64,000 bases of DNA from a virus: positions 109,843 to 173,842 of IMG/VR virus record IMGVR_UViG_3300020477_001012; one strand, 5' to 3'. Shown piece by piece: positions 17,305 through 31,100 of the stretch (the stretch's first letter is position 1; every line of letters begins with the position of its first letter). The notes below the pieces were generated by a model. That model did no database searches. It saw only the letters and a program-made list of their open reading frames with translations, and was not told where the DNA came from. The position numbers and the translations under genes were made by a program.

Positions 17305-19181
17305 TATTTATCCATCTCATATGTGAACGAGATATTAAAACTATAATTTCCATCCTTTGGACTCCAAGTCTCCGAAGGGGGAGACACAAAACACTTCCTG
17401 ACACCCGGCTCGCTATTGGGGCTAACCTCACGCAATAATTCTGCAATCTGTGTGGCCATTGGCTCAACTACGCTGGGCTTTTTAAGTATCAATGGGTTTC
17501 TACCAGAGCCATAAGGAATCTTAGTATAATCCATAACTAAATTCAAAGACACATCTCTTTTGTACTCTGTCCTGCCCCCAATATTTTGTAATATAGGACC
17601 AGTTGCTCTTCCTATAACGGGGACAATGGCAAAAACATCACCGGGATATGTATCGCTCACTTGCAAAGTCTCTACTATCGCTCCAGATATAATATTTGTG
17701 GGACGATTATCAAACGCTAAACTGTAGCTAAGTTCTCCAGTGTACTCATTAGACCCTATAGACACCGAAAGCGGTTGAGAGTTAAGCTGAACAGCAACCA
17801 TATTGTTGGCACGCCTATAAATGTCTGACCCCACCCCAAAAAGCCCACTGTTGGATATAGTGTTATATTTTCTTACGGCATTTTGATATGGGGTCTGCGC
17901 TGTTGTGGGTGTCGCCGGTGGTGGCGCCGGAGCCAAAGATTGAGGGAACCCACCAACAGGGCCTCCCAAGCCAATGCCGCCATACATTTCTCCACTGGGA
18001 GTGATGGTGCTCAGTCCCTTAATGTTGCCATCGATATTAACGCTCACGAACGGGGCGCTGTTGGATGTAGATAAATTAATATTGTAGTTCTCAAAAGCTG
18101 TGCCACTGGCCAAGAACCAGTTTTCAGTGACACTAAATGTACCCGCAGATTCACTAACATTCTCAGTTCTAACGCAGTTAAACCCACCATAATCATCCAT
18201 TAGATTTATGACGCCACTGCTTATCTTCCCGTATATGTTGGGATAACCAGAGGGAACCGCATCCTTGTGTAAACGTTGTGTTACAAACTTCCGAGCAGAT
18301 TCCCAAGCTGGAATTTTTTCTACAGATTCATTCTCCTTCATCATATAGTGTTTTTTGCCGGTAGCATTCAAAGAGTGGGATATTCTATATGACTTGGGCC
18401 TGATTTGTGTTACCCCGTTTGCATCGGTATATGTCTCGCCATTCTCGTCAACTTCAATCGACCAGTCTTCACTGAAGTCAGCAATGAACGCCCCGCTCAT
18501 TTCTACGACCAAGTCTTCTTCGGTTATACCAGAGGTTGCTGTACCGAAAGCTGGAGTGTCTAATAGTGATCTAAATTCTCCCGAAGCGTGCGGTATGAAT
18601 GTTCCCTCTTGGTCTACGTTAAGGGCGGCGTCATCTCTGTGAAACAGAATGTCGGCCTCTAGGTTAATCGTATAATCTGACCTAAGAACGTATGGGCCTT
18701 CCGAGAAGTCAATATTGGTTAGTCTCGGAAAACAAATAACAGCAGGCTGGTCTTCACTAAGGTCTGTAATTTCTAGCCGTTGCCCATCCTGCGCAAACAG
18801 TGCCCTAAGTGCTCTTTGTTTTGAAATCAATGCTGTTGCATGATGATCCATAGGCACTAGCTGGGTGGGTGGCCTACTACTAACGTGAGATATATTGTTG
18901 TCAAAAGAGCCGTGTGGACCAATACGAAGGGGGGCAGGCGTGGGTATGCCAAAGAATGGGAAAGTTCCACCAACAATACCAGCGTTCAAGCCAGTGTTAT
19001 CCGTAGCATAAGGCGTGCCCTCGTTGGGCAAAAGCGTGCCAGTTAATGTGATGCTGTAAGTAACACCATAAGCCTCGCCAGCACCATTCTTCAAGATGTT
19101 GGTAGATATTGAAATAAGCGGAGTGGGCCTAATGGTACACTCTTGATTTGAATCATTCTGATATCTAATTCTAATAGGCAT
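17304..19181 (-). CDS. Virion structural protein, probable distal tail/baseplate component
   Basis: A 625-residue protein with alternating beta strands throughout. Three parts can be told apart. The N-terminal barrel-like region (TPLISISTNILK, GVTYSITLTG, then LFAQDGQRLEI and YTINLEADILF) resembles the opening of phage distal tail proteins. A middle region (residues 225-345) carries helices (PAWESARKFVTQRLH) and repeated strands (TENVSESAGTFSVTENWFL). The C-terminal region is again beta (ELSYSLAFDN, RDVSLNLVMDYT, YSFNISFTYEMDK). It starts by TAATG overlap with the giant gene, with GAGAGG as ribosome site. A ring-forming tail component is the best guess. Confidence 0.65.
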   Translation of the reverse strand: MPIRIRYQNDSNQECTIRPTPLISISTNILKNGAGEAYGVTYSITLTGTLLPNEGTPYATDNTGLNAGIVGGTFPFFGIPTPAPLRIGPHGSFDNNISHVSSRPPTQLVPMDHHATALISKQRALRALFAQDGQRLEITDLSEDQPAVICFPRLTNIDFSEGPYVLRSDYTINLEADILFHRDDAALNVDQEGTFIPHASGEFRSLLDTPAFGTATSGITEEDLVVEMSGAFIADFSEDWSIEVDENGETYTDANGVTQIRPKSYRISHSLNATGKKHYMMKENESVEKIPAWESARKFVTQRLHKDAVPSGYPNIYGKISSGVINLMDDYGGFNCVRTENVSESAGTFSVTENWFLASGTAFENYNINLSTSNSAPFVSVNIDGNIKGLSTITPSGEMYGGIGLGGPVGGFPQSLAPAPPPATPTTAQTPYQNAVRKYNTISNSGLFGVGSDIYRRANNMVAVQLNSQPLSVSIGSNEYTGELSYSLAFDNRPTNIISGAIVETLQVSDTYPGDVFAIVPVIGRATGPILQNIGGRTEYKRDVSLNLVMDYTKIPYGSGRNPLILKKPSVVEPMATQIAELLREVSPNSEPGVRKCFVSPPSETWSPKDGNYSFNISFTYEMDK

Positions 19182-22100
19182 TATTTACCTCTCACCCTTA
19201 GATTTAATTGTTCAGTAGTCTGCGTGCTGGTCATATTAAGGTTAAGAGCACCTGAAGCTACGCCGCTCGGGGCATCAATGTACAATGGCATGGAGCCGCT
19301 GGCTATGTCACTGCACCCAAAAGTAACCAAGTCTACATTATTATACACATATGCTGATGATGGGCCGGGGATCGTGAGATTCATAGACCCGCTAACAGGA
19401 TGCGGCGCACCGGATATATGTAAGTTTAATGTAGCGTTAACAGGCGTGCCGGGCAATAAATCACCCGTTACGTACTCTACAAAGGGCCTGTGGGCTACAA
19501 AACCCTTAGTGGATGGATCAAATCCAGACGCCTCAATGAATATGTCTCCGTTGACGTTAGAGAAGATAATCCCGCTGGTAATGTAAGATATTGGGTCTCC
19601 TGTTTCATTCTGATACACCCTATTCGTTAGCCTGTTATTGCCATCTTCTGCTTTATCCCCAAATATCTCAACATCTATCCAGCTTCCTGCATTCGGGATA
19701 GACGGTAGCTGCTCTCTCAACATTGCGTCGTATGTGTATGCAGCACCAGCATTGGCAAGGCCACTCGTCATGTGGTTTCCACTTGTCGGGTGGTCATGGA
19801 ACGGAGCGCCAACAGACAGTGTGTAATCGCTATCCCCACGCTCAGATCTATATATTGCTACAGATTGCCCAAATCCATCATTCTCACAACCACTAACAAC
19901 TATAACCCCACCTGCCCCGTGAGTGGTGCCCGTTCTTGCTAAATATCCATGTGCATATAATTTTTCTGCGTATTGCCACGTCTTGATTCTATTCGGCCAG
20001 TCTGTTATCTCGTGGCGGTAATTAAACACGGCCCCATTATTGAGAACCATGACTCCACTGTCTCCACCAAACTGGTCGTATCTCACGCCAGAACTGCCCA
20101 AGTCATAATACTTATGTCCGGGGATTTCAAACTCCGCATTAAAGCTCTTGCGCTGGAACGCCGAGGTGCCGCTATAAATGTGATCGTGCAGGGTTGCAAA
20201 ATCATGATGTGGGGCGCCCACAGCTATCATGTCTGCATCAATAGCGACTGAATATCCAAATTTGTCTGTCCTACCAGCATGGTCTACTACAAAGTCTGAG
20301 TTGAGATTGTGGTCCCCTCTTTGTAACTGCAACTGAGACGATGTGCAATTATCCAAACCAACATTAACGCTACTGGGTTTGATTTTTTCCTTGAATTCCC
20401 AAGGCAAGAATTCACTAACCACATTGCTTCCGCTGCCCGTTCTCTCAAAGTAGAATGCGGCTCCAGCCCCACCGTTTTGGCTGACCTTCATGCCAGATCG
20501 ATTGGGGTCATTCTTAATCTCGTGCCACTGCACAATGCCACTAACACCACTGATTGCATTCTCAGTATGGAATCCATTAAATGGAGTCCCAACAACCAGC
20601 TTGTTTTGTGATAGATCAACTGAGAAGCCAAACAGATCACCCGGACACCCAGATGTGTAGAGATCAAAATCAAGGTAGTCGGTACCATTGAACTTCATTA
20701 GGTCTGGCGGCCCGCCAATAGTTTTGGCGTCTACCAAGAAATCTTTAGTTACGCCATCTATAGTGTATAGTCCCTCGTTAAGGAAGTCTCCGCTGAATCT
20801 AGGATAAATACCAAACTTATTTACCGCTTCGGCGCCACCAAACTTATCTACTTCTTCTTTCTTTTTCTCTCCAAGAGGATCAGGCTCTCTGAGGAAGCCC
20901 GGGTTGGCGGGATGGTATGTATCTTCATTATCAACATATGAGCCTAAGTTTCCGGCGGCTCCTCCAGCCCCATAGAGAGGCATGGTTGTGTTCGCTATAC
21001 CGCTCACCGCATAGTACTTGGCGGCACTGCCACGTTCCGGCGCCCTAAGCTTCTGGGTAAACTTAAACTGTCTACCAGTGTCATCATCCCCCTTCTGTGT
21101 GTTCATGCTATAGGCACTTAACGCCGAGTCCTCATGCGGACTTGTCGGGTACAGGCTTCGGATGAACTTCTGATTTTCCTTTATTGCATCGCTTCTATAC
21201 TGGGGACACTGCCCCTGAATCATTGTGGAATCAGAAAGGACTACAATCTTAGACCTCTTGCCTCCAGCAGGGAACGCCGAGAACTGCTCAAATTCCTCTG
21301 CGGCAATCACGGGGCCATCTTCAATTTCATTGTCACCCCTATCATCACACCTAGCGTTTGGATTACAATACCTCTCGCTCTTGTGCTTAATTGGTCTAAA
21401 TGCCCCCTTGACTGTTCCACTCTGTGCTGGCACATACCAAGGATGCTCAATGGTAATTTCACCGCTGGGAACTTGTATCCATCTGGTTGTGGTCGTTATC
21501 GTGGTCTCAATTGGGAGTGGGCACCCAGATATAGATAAAATACGCGGGGTCAATGGGTCTCCCGTGAAATCGCCATCTTTGGCAGGAATTATACCTCTGG
21601 GTAATTTATACCTGTCAGTATCAAGAGAAACCCTAATTGCAGAACCCTTGGCCCTAACATCCACATGCGTAGATTTAACCGAATTGGTTGCAGTATTGTT
21701 GAAATACTCATGCTGATTGAAAGACACCCTATCCATTGGGTCGTTGGGGTCTTCCTCGGCGCTCAACGAGATGTTCCGGGCTTCGCCATGAATCGTAAAT
21801 TTCTCGTTGGGAGTTTCCGACACCCAGTCTACGAATATTCTATAGCCTGACCCCTCTTCAACGGGGAATTCTCCACTAGCCTTGCCGTTAATAAAGTAAA
21901 TGGTTTTCTCGGTGTCATACGTGCAGGTGTCAGTAATTGCATCCTCGTAGTATACAATTTTCTCAAAGTCCCCACCACCAGAAATGGGGATGTAATTTAA
22001 CCTACTAGAGCCAGCCTCTCCCGCCTTGGGCCACAACGAGAGCTTTGGAACATTTGTTTCCACATTCACATGACTGTTCCACCCATAGCCCAGCTCGCAT

Positions 22101-25100
22101 CCTGAAATAGCCTCTTCGGCATAGTTTAATTTTTGCTTGGGGGTCATTATGTTGCAAGTGTCTTGGGAGTCTACACGTTGCCGATTGCTATCACCAACTT
22201 GTGAAGACTGTTGAACAAAATAATCACCCAAACATGGACGGAAGAATGGCCTGCTGGATATGCCCAGCTTTTCACAAAGAACCTTGACATTTTCGGCAAT
22301 CGTCTGCCTCGTGTCTGGGTCCGTGCCGGAATAGGTAATTACAACCTTTTTCTTTCCACCCTTAAGCCAGTTCTTTATAATCGAAATGTCACCATCATCT
22401 GGCTGGCCATCAGGATTAGCAATCCACAGAACGTCTACAGCCGCAGGAATAATGTCACCTTCATTGTATATTTGATTCTCTTTAACGGCGTGATTTCCGT
22501 CTGTATCAATATACAAATTGAGCCTATCCAAAAGAACCGATCCATCATATGCTTCTTTAAATGATTGACGCTTAGTCCACCCTCCTAGCTGCACAATTAA
22601 TGGCGCTTCGTCACAATCGTTCTTCACTAAATTCGCATAAAAGTAATGATTCCTATCGCAGTTACCATTGGGATCGTCAAACGCCTCCTCGCTCTCCCCG
22701 TTCAAGTGGGCGAGCAGATAAACGTTGTTATTGTCATCTACAGGGTTGCCATCTTCATCGTCGTAGATATATTTCTCACGTAACGCTAAAACGCTTTCGT
22801 CTGAAAGTACTTTGTTAACCTTTTTAACTCCGCTTTCGATCATCCAATCGCCTCTACCCTGAACCAAGGCGTCTCGACGATTTTCTGCGGTTGCCGTTGG
22901 CCAAGGATCTGGGTCAATAAAGCCCCCTTGGGTTTTTTCTACATCAAAATAATTGTAGATTCCGCTAACGTTGGAGTTGGAATCTTCAGCAACGTTGAAA
23001 GCCACTTCTTCCAAGTTGTAGTCAGCAAACTCAACCACCTTGTCAGTGGTGACCTTTTTGATAAACTTGTAAATAGTTCGTTTTTCAATACGCACACCGC
23101 TTCTGGCGGGAATGTACCAATGTGTATCTGGTAGGAACTCGGCGGCAGTTAGAATGGGCGAAACATCTTTATATGGTCTGTTGATAAACGGTTGAGGATC
23201 TACTGGGTAATCATCGCAGCCTTGCGCCGCGTTCGGATTAGCAAAATGAAAGCCCCAGTTCTTTTGGTACAGAACTTTGACTTTGTTACCTCTGCCAACT
23301 GTTTTTTCACATTCCTCTGTCCACTCTGCCCGTAGATCTCCATTATGTTTTAGGGGCATATTGCAGACATCTGCATTCAGCTTATCGCATGGGGCTATCT
23401 GGACCATTTCTTGTAAATCGATATCTGACAGGTCCATCCTGATGTCGCCCACACCTTTGGCAAATATGTTATCGGTGCTAATCTTAGACTTGTAGCCATC
23501 GTACTTGGTGTGAGCGTATGTGGGCACATATGCTTTGGTTACATTCCACCTGTCATTAGAAACATCAGAAGAACTCACGCAATCCGGTAGCGATTCGTAT
23601 TTTGTCGCCGCCGGATGGATACGCATTCTAGATCCCAGCTTACCAAGAATCTTATTGACCAACTTGTTAGAATCGCCATACAAACCGTTTTCTTCATACA
23701 CTGGGTCGTTACCAACCAGCACCAGCGTTCTATCTCCAAGGGCCAACCAGTGCTTAATGTTGTCAATGATCTCATCGCTCGCAGCGTCAAGTTCTGGAGT
23801 AATAATAAACGCCAAACCAGCGTCTCTGGGGATTTCTATTTCAGAGAAGTCCATCCTTCTGAAGGACTTGTCATCTGGCTGGAAGTACAAGCCCATTTGA
23901 TCATAGAAACCCTGATCTCGCTCTGTCTCATGAGCGGATCTGTCGAGGTTGCCAAACCTAGTGAACTCCACTACGCCACTATGGGGAATATATTTTCTGG
24001 ACTCAAACATCCTCACAGCACCAGCGTTTGTGTAGGAGGCCCAAGTGTTCTTTTCTTTATACCAAACATTAGTATCTTCAAACAGTGTCGTCGAATCAGT
24101 GGGGGCACCAAAGGCGACAATGTCTCCATCATCACTGACAGACGTGCTGTATCCTAATCGAGATGTGCCTGCAAATTCATTTAAAATGAACTTCCACGTT
24201 CCGGTCGAGGTGATGTCGGAATAAGCATATTGATAAACTGGCTTATATAGCTCAATAGTTTTGTTAGTACCCCAGAAGTTTTCATCAATTCTAAAACTAA
24301 ATTTATTACTCTGGGACAACTCGTGATACACCACATTCTGTGCTACAGACTTTCCAGAAGCAGCCAGAAGATCATCATACCTATTCACCTCAGCAGTCAT
24401 TGATGTGAATACGAGCCAGTCCCGAAGGTTCTTATACATACGCTCATTTTCAGAATTGTCTCTTTCAAAGATTTCGCAAGGAGTATTCGTGAATGGAGAA
24501 CCTATAGAAACTACCTGAGAATTTTGGCTAATGCCCACAGAGTGACCAAAGCGGTCGTTATATTCATCACGATATGGACCCAACCACTCCTCGTTCGACG
24601 CAGCAGTATTAGAGGGGTCTGTAACGGCCCCGCCGGTGTGGTATGTGCCACCACCTCCGAACTTCAAGGATTCTCTTACGCTAAGAGGTTTGATCTCTTG
24701 CACACAATTAAATATGCCACTTTCTTTCTCGAATATGTAAACTCTACCACCAGAACCCGGAGGAATTTGGAACTCATAGGCATTCGGATTTGCCCACTCT
24801 TGGCCAACGCCACTGGTAATGAATTTCATTACGTCATTATTGATTAAATAGCCAGAATCAAGAGTGTCATGGATCAAATCTATAGACGTGTCAGCCCAAT
24901 CCAGTGAAGACCCAGCCACCCTTCTGACGTGTCCAGTAGCAGCCAAGTCTACGTTGGGATCAATGACGCCGCTTGCGTAAGAATACTGTTCATAGAAATC
25001 AACAAACTCATCAATGATACTTACGCCATCATGCACAAAAGCAGCGCCATTCATTGAACTTGGGCTGCGTTCCTCGAACAGGCCCATAATTGGGGGTATG

Positions 25101-28100
25101 CCACTGTGGGGAGAAAATTCACTAGAGCCGCTCGGGAACACACGTAAGAACCCATTTTCTTTTATGCCGCTCAACATTCTGTCGTGGGTTTCCTGTTTTA
25201 GGTCAGCTAGATCTGGGTCTATCATACTTGGAATCCACGTATGGTGGAACCAACTCGGCCCCTCTGGCTCTTGCTTTGGCTCAGACCCTTTGTATGTCTC
25301 GAAGACCATAACATCCACGTTGATTTGTGGCTGGAATTCTTCTGGCGTCTGGGCGTTCCATGGAGCGGAGAAATATTTATACAATATGTCCCACTTGCCC
25401 GCTGCGTTTCCAATTCGACCAATGTCGGCTTCACTGTATTGAAACTCATCAATGAACACAAACATGCAAACCGGAATGCCCGACGTTTGAATATCCTGAA
25501 ACTTGCGGCTCCACCCAGCAAACGGGGCGCCAACGATAATGGTCTCTCTGTCTCCGCTAGCCCCGATGTCTAATGAGCTGCCAAACCTTCTGCCCTCTTG
25601 GCCAATATTCCATCTTTGGCCGGAAATACTAAATGTATCAAATTTAATAAGGTTGTCTACTACCTTGCTGACATAATCCCTTCTGAAACCTGACGGCAGC
25701 ATGAGTTGGTCCTGCATCTGCCAGTCTGCCTTCTTGCCCGCAACATCAGCTCCACGCCGATACACGAACGCAGAGCCTGCGTCTGGTATCATGTGCCCAG
25801 AACTATCTGCTATTTCTCTACGCGGAGCAGAAACAACCATGGCATCATCCATCACAGCCACGGCCTTGCCATACTGATCTTGCAGGTCTCGGGTGTTAGG
25901 AGGCGTGAGTGATGCATCGCCGCTCATGTGTGGGTAGTCGCCAATCATCTTGGCACCAGAATATACTAAGTTTTGATCGCAATCAGCGGTGCAGCATCCA
26001 CTATCTGAATAGAAATCAGGCCCGCAGATTCCATACTCCCAGTCCTCAAAGTTTCTGGGAACCTTAATGGCATCAGTAGAGCCGGTGGTGATTTTCATTG
26101 TTGCCCAATATGGGGCGTGCGGGATAAGATTCCGACTTTTTCTTATACCATAATAATTGCCACTGTAGCCCAGCCCGCCAGAGAAGTTTATAGCCCCAGA
26201 GTTGGTATATAAACCAACAGCCCTGAAAATTCCCCCGTCATTACACGTCTCTTCTCTCCAGACTGTGTCATCAGTAACAATCGCCTTGTCAATGGCTTTG
26301 CGTGGGCTGTCACTCAGACAATGACCATAACCAATAAGGTCCACACCTCTTATTTCATTGCCAACAGGTAACGATGCATATGTGTTGTCTTCTATATTTA
26401 TACCGGTTCCATAATTATAATTGAACCAATTGAAGAACGTAGAGCCAACACCCCCGTAATTGGACATAAACAGGTTCATACCCAGTTGCGGGCTACCAGT
26501 CGTCCCCGTCCCACTGGATGAGGCAAAACTGGTGGTAAGATCATCCCCATAAAGCACTAAGTTCATGTTCTCAGAAAGCAGCGGTGTGCCCTCTATGAAC
26601 AGGTTCATCTTAACTAATGGTAAAGAATCCACCAAAGATGTAGAACCAAGGGTAAACAGGTTCAACAAAGTAGAAGAAGCTACCGGATCGGCAGCGTGAG
26701 TGTTTGCAAGGACCAACGGCATAGAATCTCTAAGGCCCACAGAACCACTGGTGGCATAAGTAAACAGTGGTAATAGCCCGCCGCTTGGAACATAAGATAG
26801 ATCGTCGTTCCGAATCGAAAGCGGGAAGATAGCTGACCCAAGCCCAACACCTTCAACATTTAAGTTAAATGCCCCACTGCCATCAGTAATTGGATAATAT
26901 TTACCAGAAACATTAAGATTGATTCCAGAACTTTGCGTTACATAGCTTAGGGTGTTAAGGTGGAGACTTTGCAACTCTCTAAATGAACCACTAGTGAATA
27001 GCGTAAGGCCAGAGCCGTTATAACCACCAGCTCCCCCGGTTCCAGAGCTGCCCAGCCCTATCGGCCCGACAGCAAACAAGTTTAATATACCGCTGTCAGA
27101 CGGAGCGTAGTTCTTTAAGAATAAGTCCAGATTTTGCGCAACAACATTACCACCACTGGCGATCAAGTTTACGTTAGAATTGGCATCAGTGTCCTTAACG
27201 TATGCATCATCCAATCTCACATGGGAGGTATGGATATTAATTCTAGACTCAAACGGTTTGCCAGAAGGATACACCAAGTCATATTGCAGGAACATGTCGT
27301 CGACATCCTGCGAATAATATTTCTCAGAGAATTCGCTAAGAACAGGCTCGTCTGGGAAGAGCGCCCACTGTTCAGACGTGTCTACTAGACTATCATATGT
27401 AAACTTACTGTCAACCCTCATAATACAGCTTGAAGGCTCTAAATAATGTATGTCTCTATTGATCAGGCCCCAGTTAGGCTCATCAGGAACCCAGTACGGT
27501 TCTTTCTTCTTGGTGTACAAACTAACAATAAGCTTGGGTCCAACCGTGCCCGTACAATTTGGCCACACAATATCATGGTCAGTTTTGTGCTCCATTACGG
27601 TTTCGACAACCAAGGCCCTATCGGAGAATACATAATCACGAGGTAAGTCTTTGGTAATCCTTCTTTGGGTAGAATAGAAGTTGTCAGAGGTATCACTCAA
27701 ATGGAATCGCAAGAAGTCATTCTCGATCTGAGTATGATACGACACCCCACTGTCAACGTTTGAAGGAAGTGTTAGATCGTTTCTGGTTATATATCCAGAA
27801 CCATCATGGTTGATATTAAAGCTAACAAGGTCGCGGCCAGTACGCTTGGTGAGCTGATTAAACGCTATGCCAAACTGGCAATACTTGAACGCACCTATAT
27901 CCCAATCTGAATAAGTATTCTCATTAACATAATCCCAGAGCTTAAACGTATCAATATGATAATCTTCATCTGGACTGTAGAACTTAGCCCGATGATTGTC
28001 AAAGAACTTCTCAGCAGTCACCTGCTTGTATGTTGCGTCTGGATTGGCTTCAACAATGTTGGTGCCGGAGCCTTTGACTCCCACCGTGTAAGTGGAAATA

Positions 28101-31100
28101 CCAAACTCACTGAGTAGCATGTTCATCCCAACGCCAGAGCCGGGAGAGTGACCCACAATCAAATTAGCGTTAGTGGTGTTCTTGTAGAATGGGACTGAAC
28201 TAGCTCGTAAGAACAGGTGGTCGCCATCAAACCCATCACCAAAATCATGGGTATAAGTGTTCCGGTCGGCCTCATTGTCAGTATAAAGTTTCAGCCCGCT
28301 ACCATTGTGGTCGTTATAAGTAAGAATAACGGACAGTGGGAATTGATAGCCACTATACGGAAGGGTGTCAGCAACCGTAATAACATTGCCATCTATGTCT
28401 TTAGAGTACCCACACAGGAATCCTCCACTATAACCAAGGGCAAAGTCAAGATCTGCTGCACTGTCCCATTTAGAGAAGAGCACGCCAGAATTGAACAGAT
28501 TGTAGTCTACTCCGCTAATATTAGCATCTGGTGTGAACCTAGTAAATATGGAGAACCCGCTAGTGGTGTCTATATTCCCAAAATTGATATTTTGACTGTG
28601 GCCGGATATTCTAACAACGTTATTGAATGCGTCTGCAATACGCCCATAAAGCTTGTCGTCCTCAAAGTTGGTGGAAGTGGAATCATTGGTCATGGATGTC
28701 CAGTCACTTGTCTTATAAGCCCCGCTATAACCCGGGAGTTGGTCACTGAACAATGTGCCGCTGCTAAATCTCCAGCCGATGTTTTTGTATATCTCAGGAG
28801 TAGTGCTAAACAGGCCGCTCACGTTGCCGAAGCCACTCCCCAGTGGGCGAGACTTAACATAGAGACCGTCCATCTCGTCAAAATCATAAAATCCAGACAG
28901 GAACGGGAAGTCCATGTGCGGATTCTCAAACCCGAACCCAAACATGTCTGGGTCAAACGGACCACGGACGGTGCCCTCCATCCCTCTCCATCGACGGGAA
29001 TAATTAGATTTTATACTAGAGGGCGTAGTAAAGGCGTGGGGAATTCCCTCAATCGTGGAAATTGGCCCATAACCGGAACCCGCATTAAGCATGTCATCTG
29101 TAGAGCCGCGCGATATCGGATAGATCGACCCTTCGGACCTACCATCCTGTATCTTGCGTATCTTATCCCCACCCTCAATGGACAACTTGAGGGCATTTTG
29201 CGGCTTGTACCTAACCAGCAAATGCACGCTTGCGATGCTGGCCCCACTGGGGAGTGGGTATATGTCTAAGTATAAGTGCTCAAAAAGAGAACTCATGCTG
29301 TAGTCTCTGGATTGACCCAGAGTTACCCGGTCGTCATATATCTTAAGTGGCACTTCATAGTCGACAAAGTCGGTAGTGCTGACCACAGGATAGTTTGTCA
29401 AAGAGTAGTGATCGCCCCCAAGGTTTCCACTAGTTTCAGTGTATCTTTCTTTTTCAGATAAACTCTCAGAGGCAATAGCAAGGTCGTCGCCATCGGCCAA
29501 AAATCCAGAGGTAACGGGATGAGTGCCATCGCTGCTGATTATCTGATCATTGAGCTGTACGCTGTATGGATTTTGCAGAAAGCCACTAGGAGCACTGCTA
29601 ACATTTAACAGTCCATCATCACTATATCCAACCACATCCAAAACGTAGTTTCTTGATCCGGTAGCCTTTTTAGCCTTGACCTTAAGTGTAATAGATTCAA
29701 TGTCAAAGAAGCCATCGTCTACACCTAGCTGGGTTCTGTTTTGAGTATTGAAAGCTCCACTGGGATCGAACCAAGTGGGGCAGATGGTCTGGTCAAAACC
29801 ACAATCAAAAGCACCCTTAGTGACTTCATTAACTATTCCCCTGCCGTGGGAGAATTTAAGGGTTAGCTTTCCAGAATCCAGATGAGGCCCCGTAGAGTGA
29901 AGCTCGGCGTAGTCATGGGCGGTCTCTCTTTGTATTGCCGAAACTAATCCAGTGGCACCGCAAGAATCCAAGTTGGAGCCTATAGTGACATGTCCCATGT
30001 TGCTATTTTTATGGTGCCAAATACTACTGACAGAAGGCCAAACCCCAGTGTCAAATTCAGCAAGAGGCATAAAGGATGGGAGAATCTTACGCTCCAGTCT
30101 TCGTCCCTTCTCGGGAACTTGGGCAAACAGGCCGATGTAGTCCTCTGGCCTTGGACCATATCCGCCACTATTGCATATTTCTAATGCAGAGATTCTAATC
30201 GCTTTAGTCGGGTTAATTAAAGATTGATCTTGAGTAGATAATGGGGCGCCGTCTAACGCTAGGTAATCATCCCCGCTGGCGTATGTATCATGTATTATAT
30301 AGTTGTCTTCAAAACCATCGCTAAAACCGGGAGCAAATGGATCATCCAACGCTTCAGATCTAACATCGAATGTTAATTTATACCCACTAATCTGATACAT
30401 ATGAGGGGCGGATGTACGCTGCCAATCATACAGATCCGCCTTGTTGGTAACAGCCGCTGAAGAGTAGGTGGAAAAGTTAGCGTGAGTAGCTGAATTTGTA
30501 TAGTCTACATCTCCATATACAATAATGTCTTCATACTTAACCACCAAGTTGCCAGATGGATCTTCAAACTTAATGTTATGGATAGTATATCTTGGGGGAA
30601 CATTAGCTTCATAGTTATTGATCGGAGCTGAAGCCCTGATCCGTAAGCGGGTCTCCTCTGGTCTGACAAGGAAGTTGGTTAAGTTACACTTATATTGAAA
30701 TAGCCCTTCTGTGTGAAACGTGTCGGGGTGGATAAATGAGTTGGCGTCGTCTGATATAATAATACTGTTGCCAAACTGCTTATCATAGTCGCCCGTAAAG
30801 ACGCCTTCGTCAATGAAGCGGTAAAGGTTGCCAGACGAGTTGTCTGAGCCAACAAAATTGCCCATACCGGCATCGATGGGCAGGTCTCCGCTTGGGTAGA
30901 GTTTTTCTACGCATTCAAAATCACCAAAATCTCCATAGAACTTATCGGCGCGGGTTGCTCTAAGATTAAATCCGCCCAGCATCTTTTGATGAATGTTGTA
31001 GTCAGTTGTAAGCCCATTGTTAATTTTCCCCACAGCAGATAGGGAGTTTTCCCCCATTCTTATGCGACCAGACAACTTAGAGGAAATATGCACTGAGGCC

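Noticed and set aside
19320-19365. A TGTGTATAAT match inside the giant tail gene
   Set aside because: It lies within coding sequence near its 3' end, lacks the upstream T run, and is not followed by a gene start nearby; likewise the match near 38997 inside a chaperone-like gene.
28217-29269. A 350-codon open frame on the plus strand inside the giant tail gene
   Set aside because: It is antisense to well-supported coding sequence, has no ribosome site and no recognisable protein pattern; the length comes from low stop frequency opposite Ser/Gly-rich codons.
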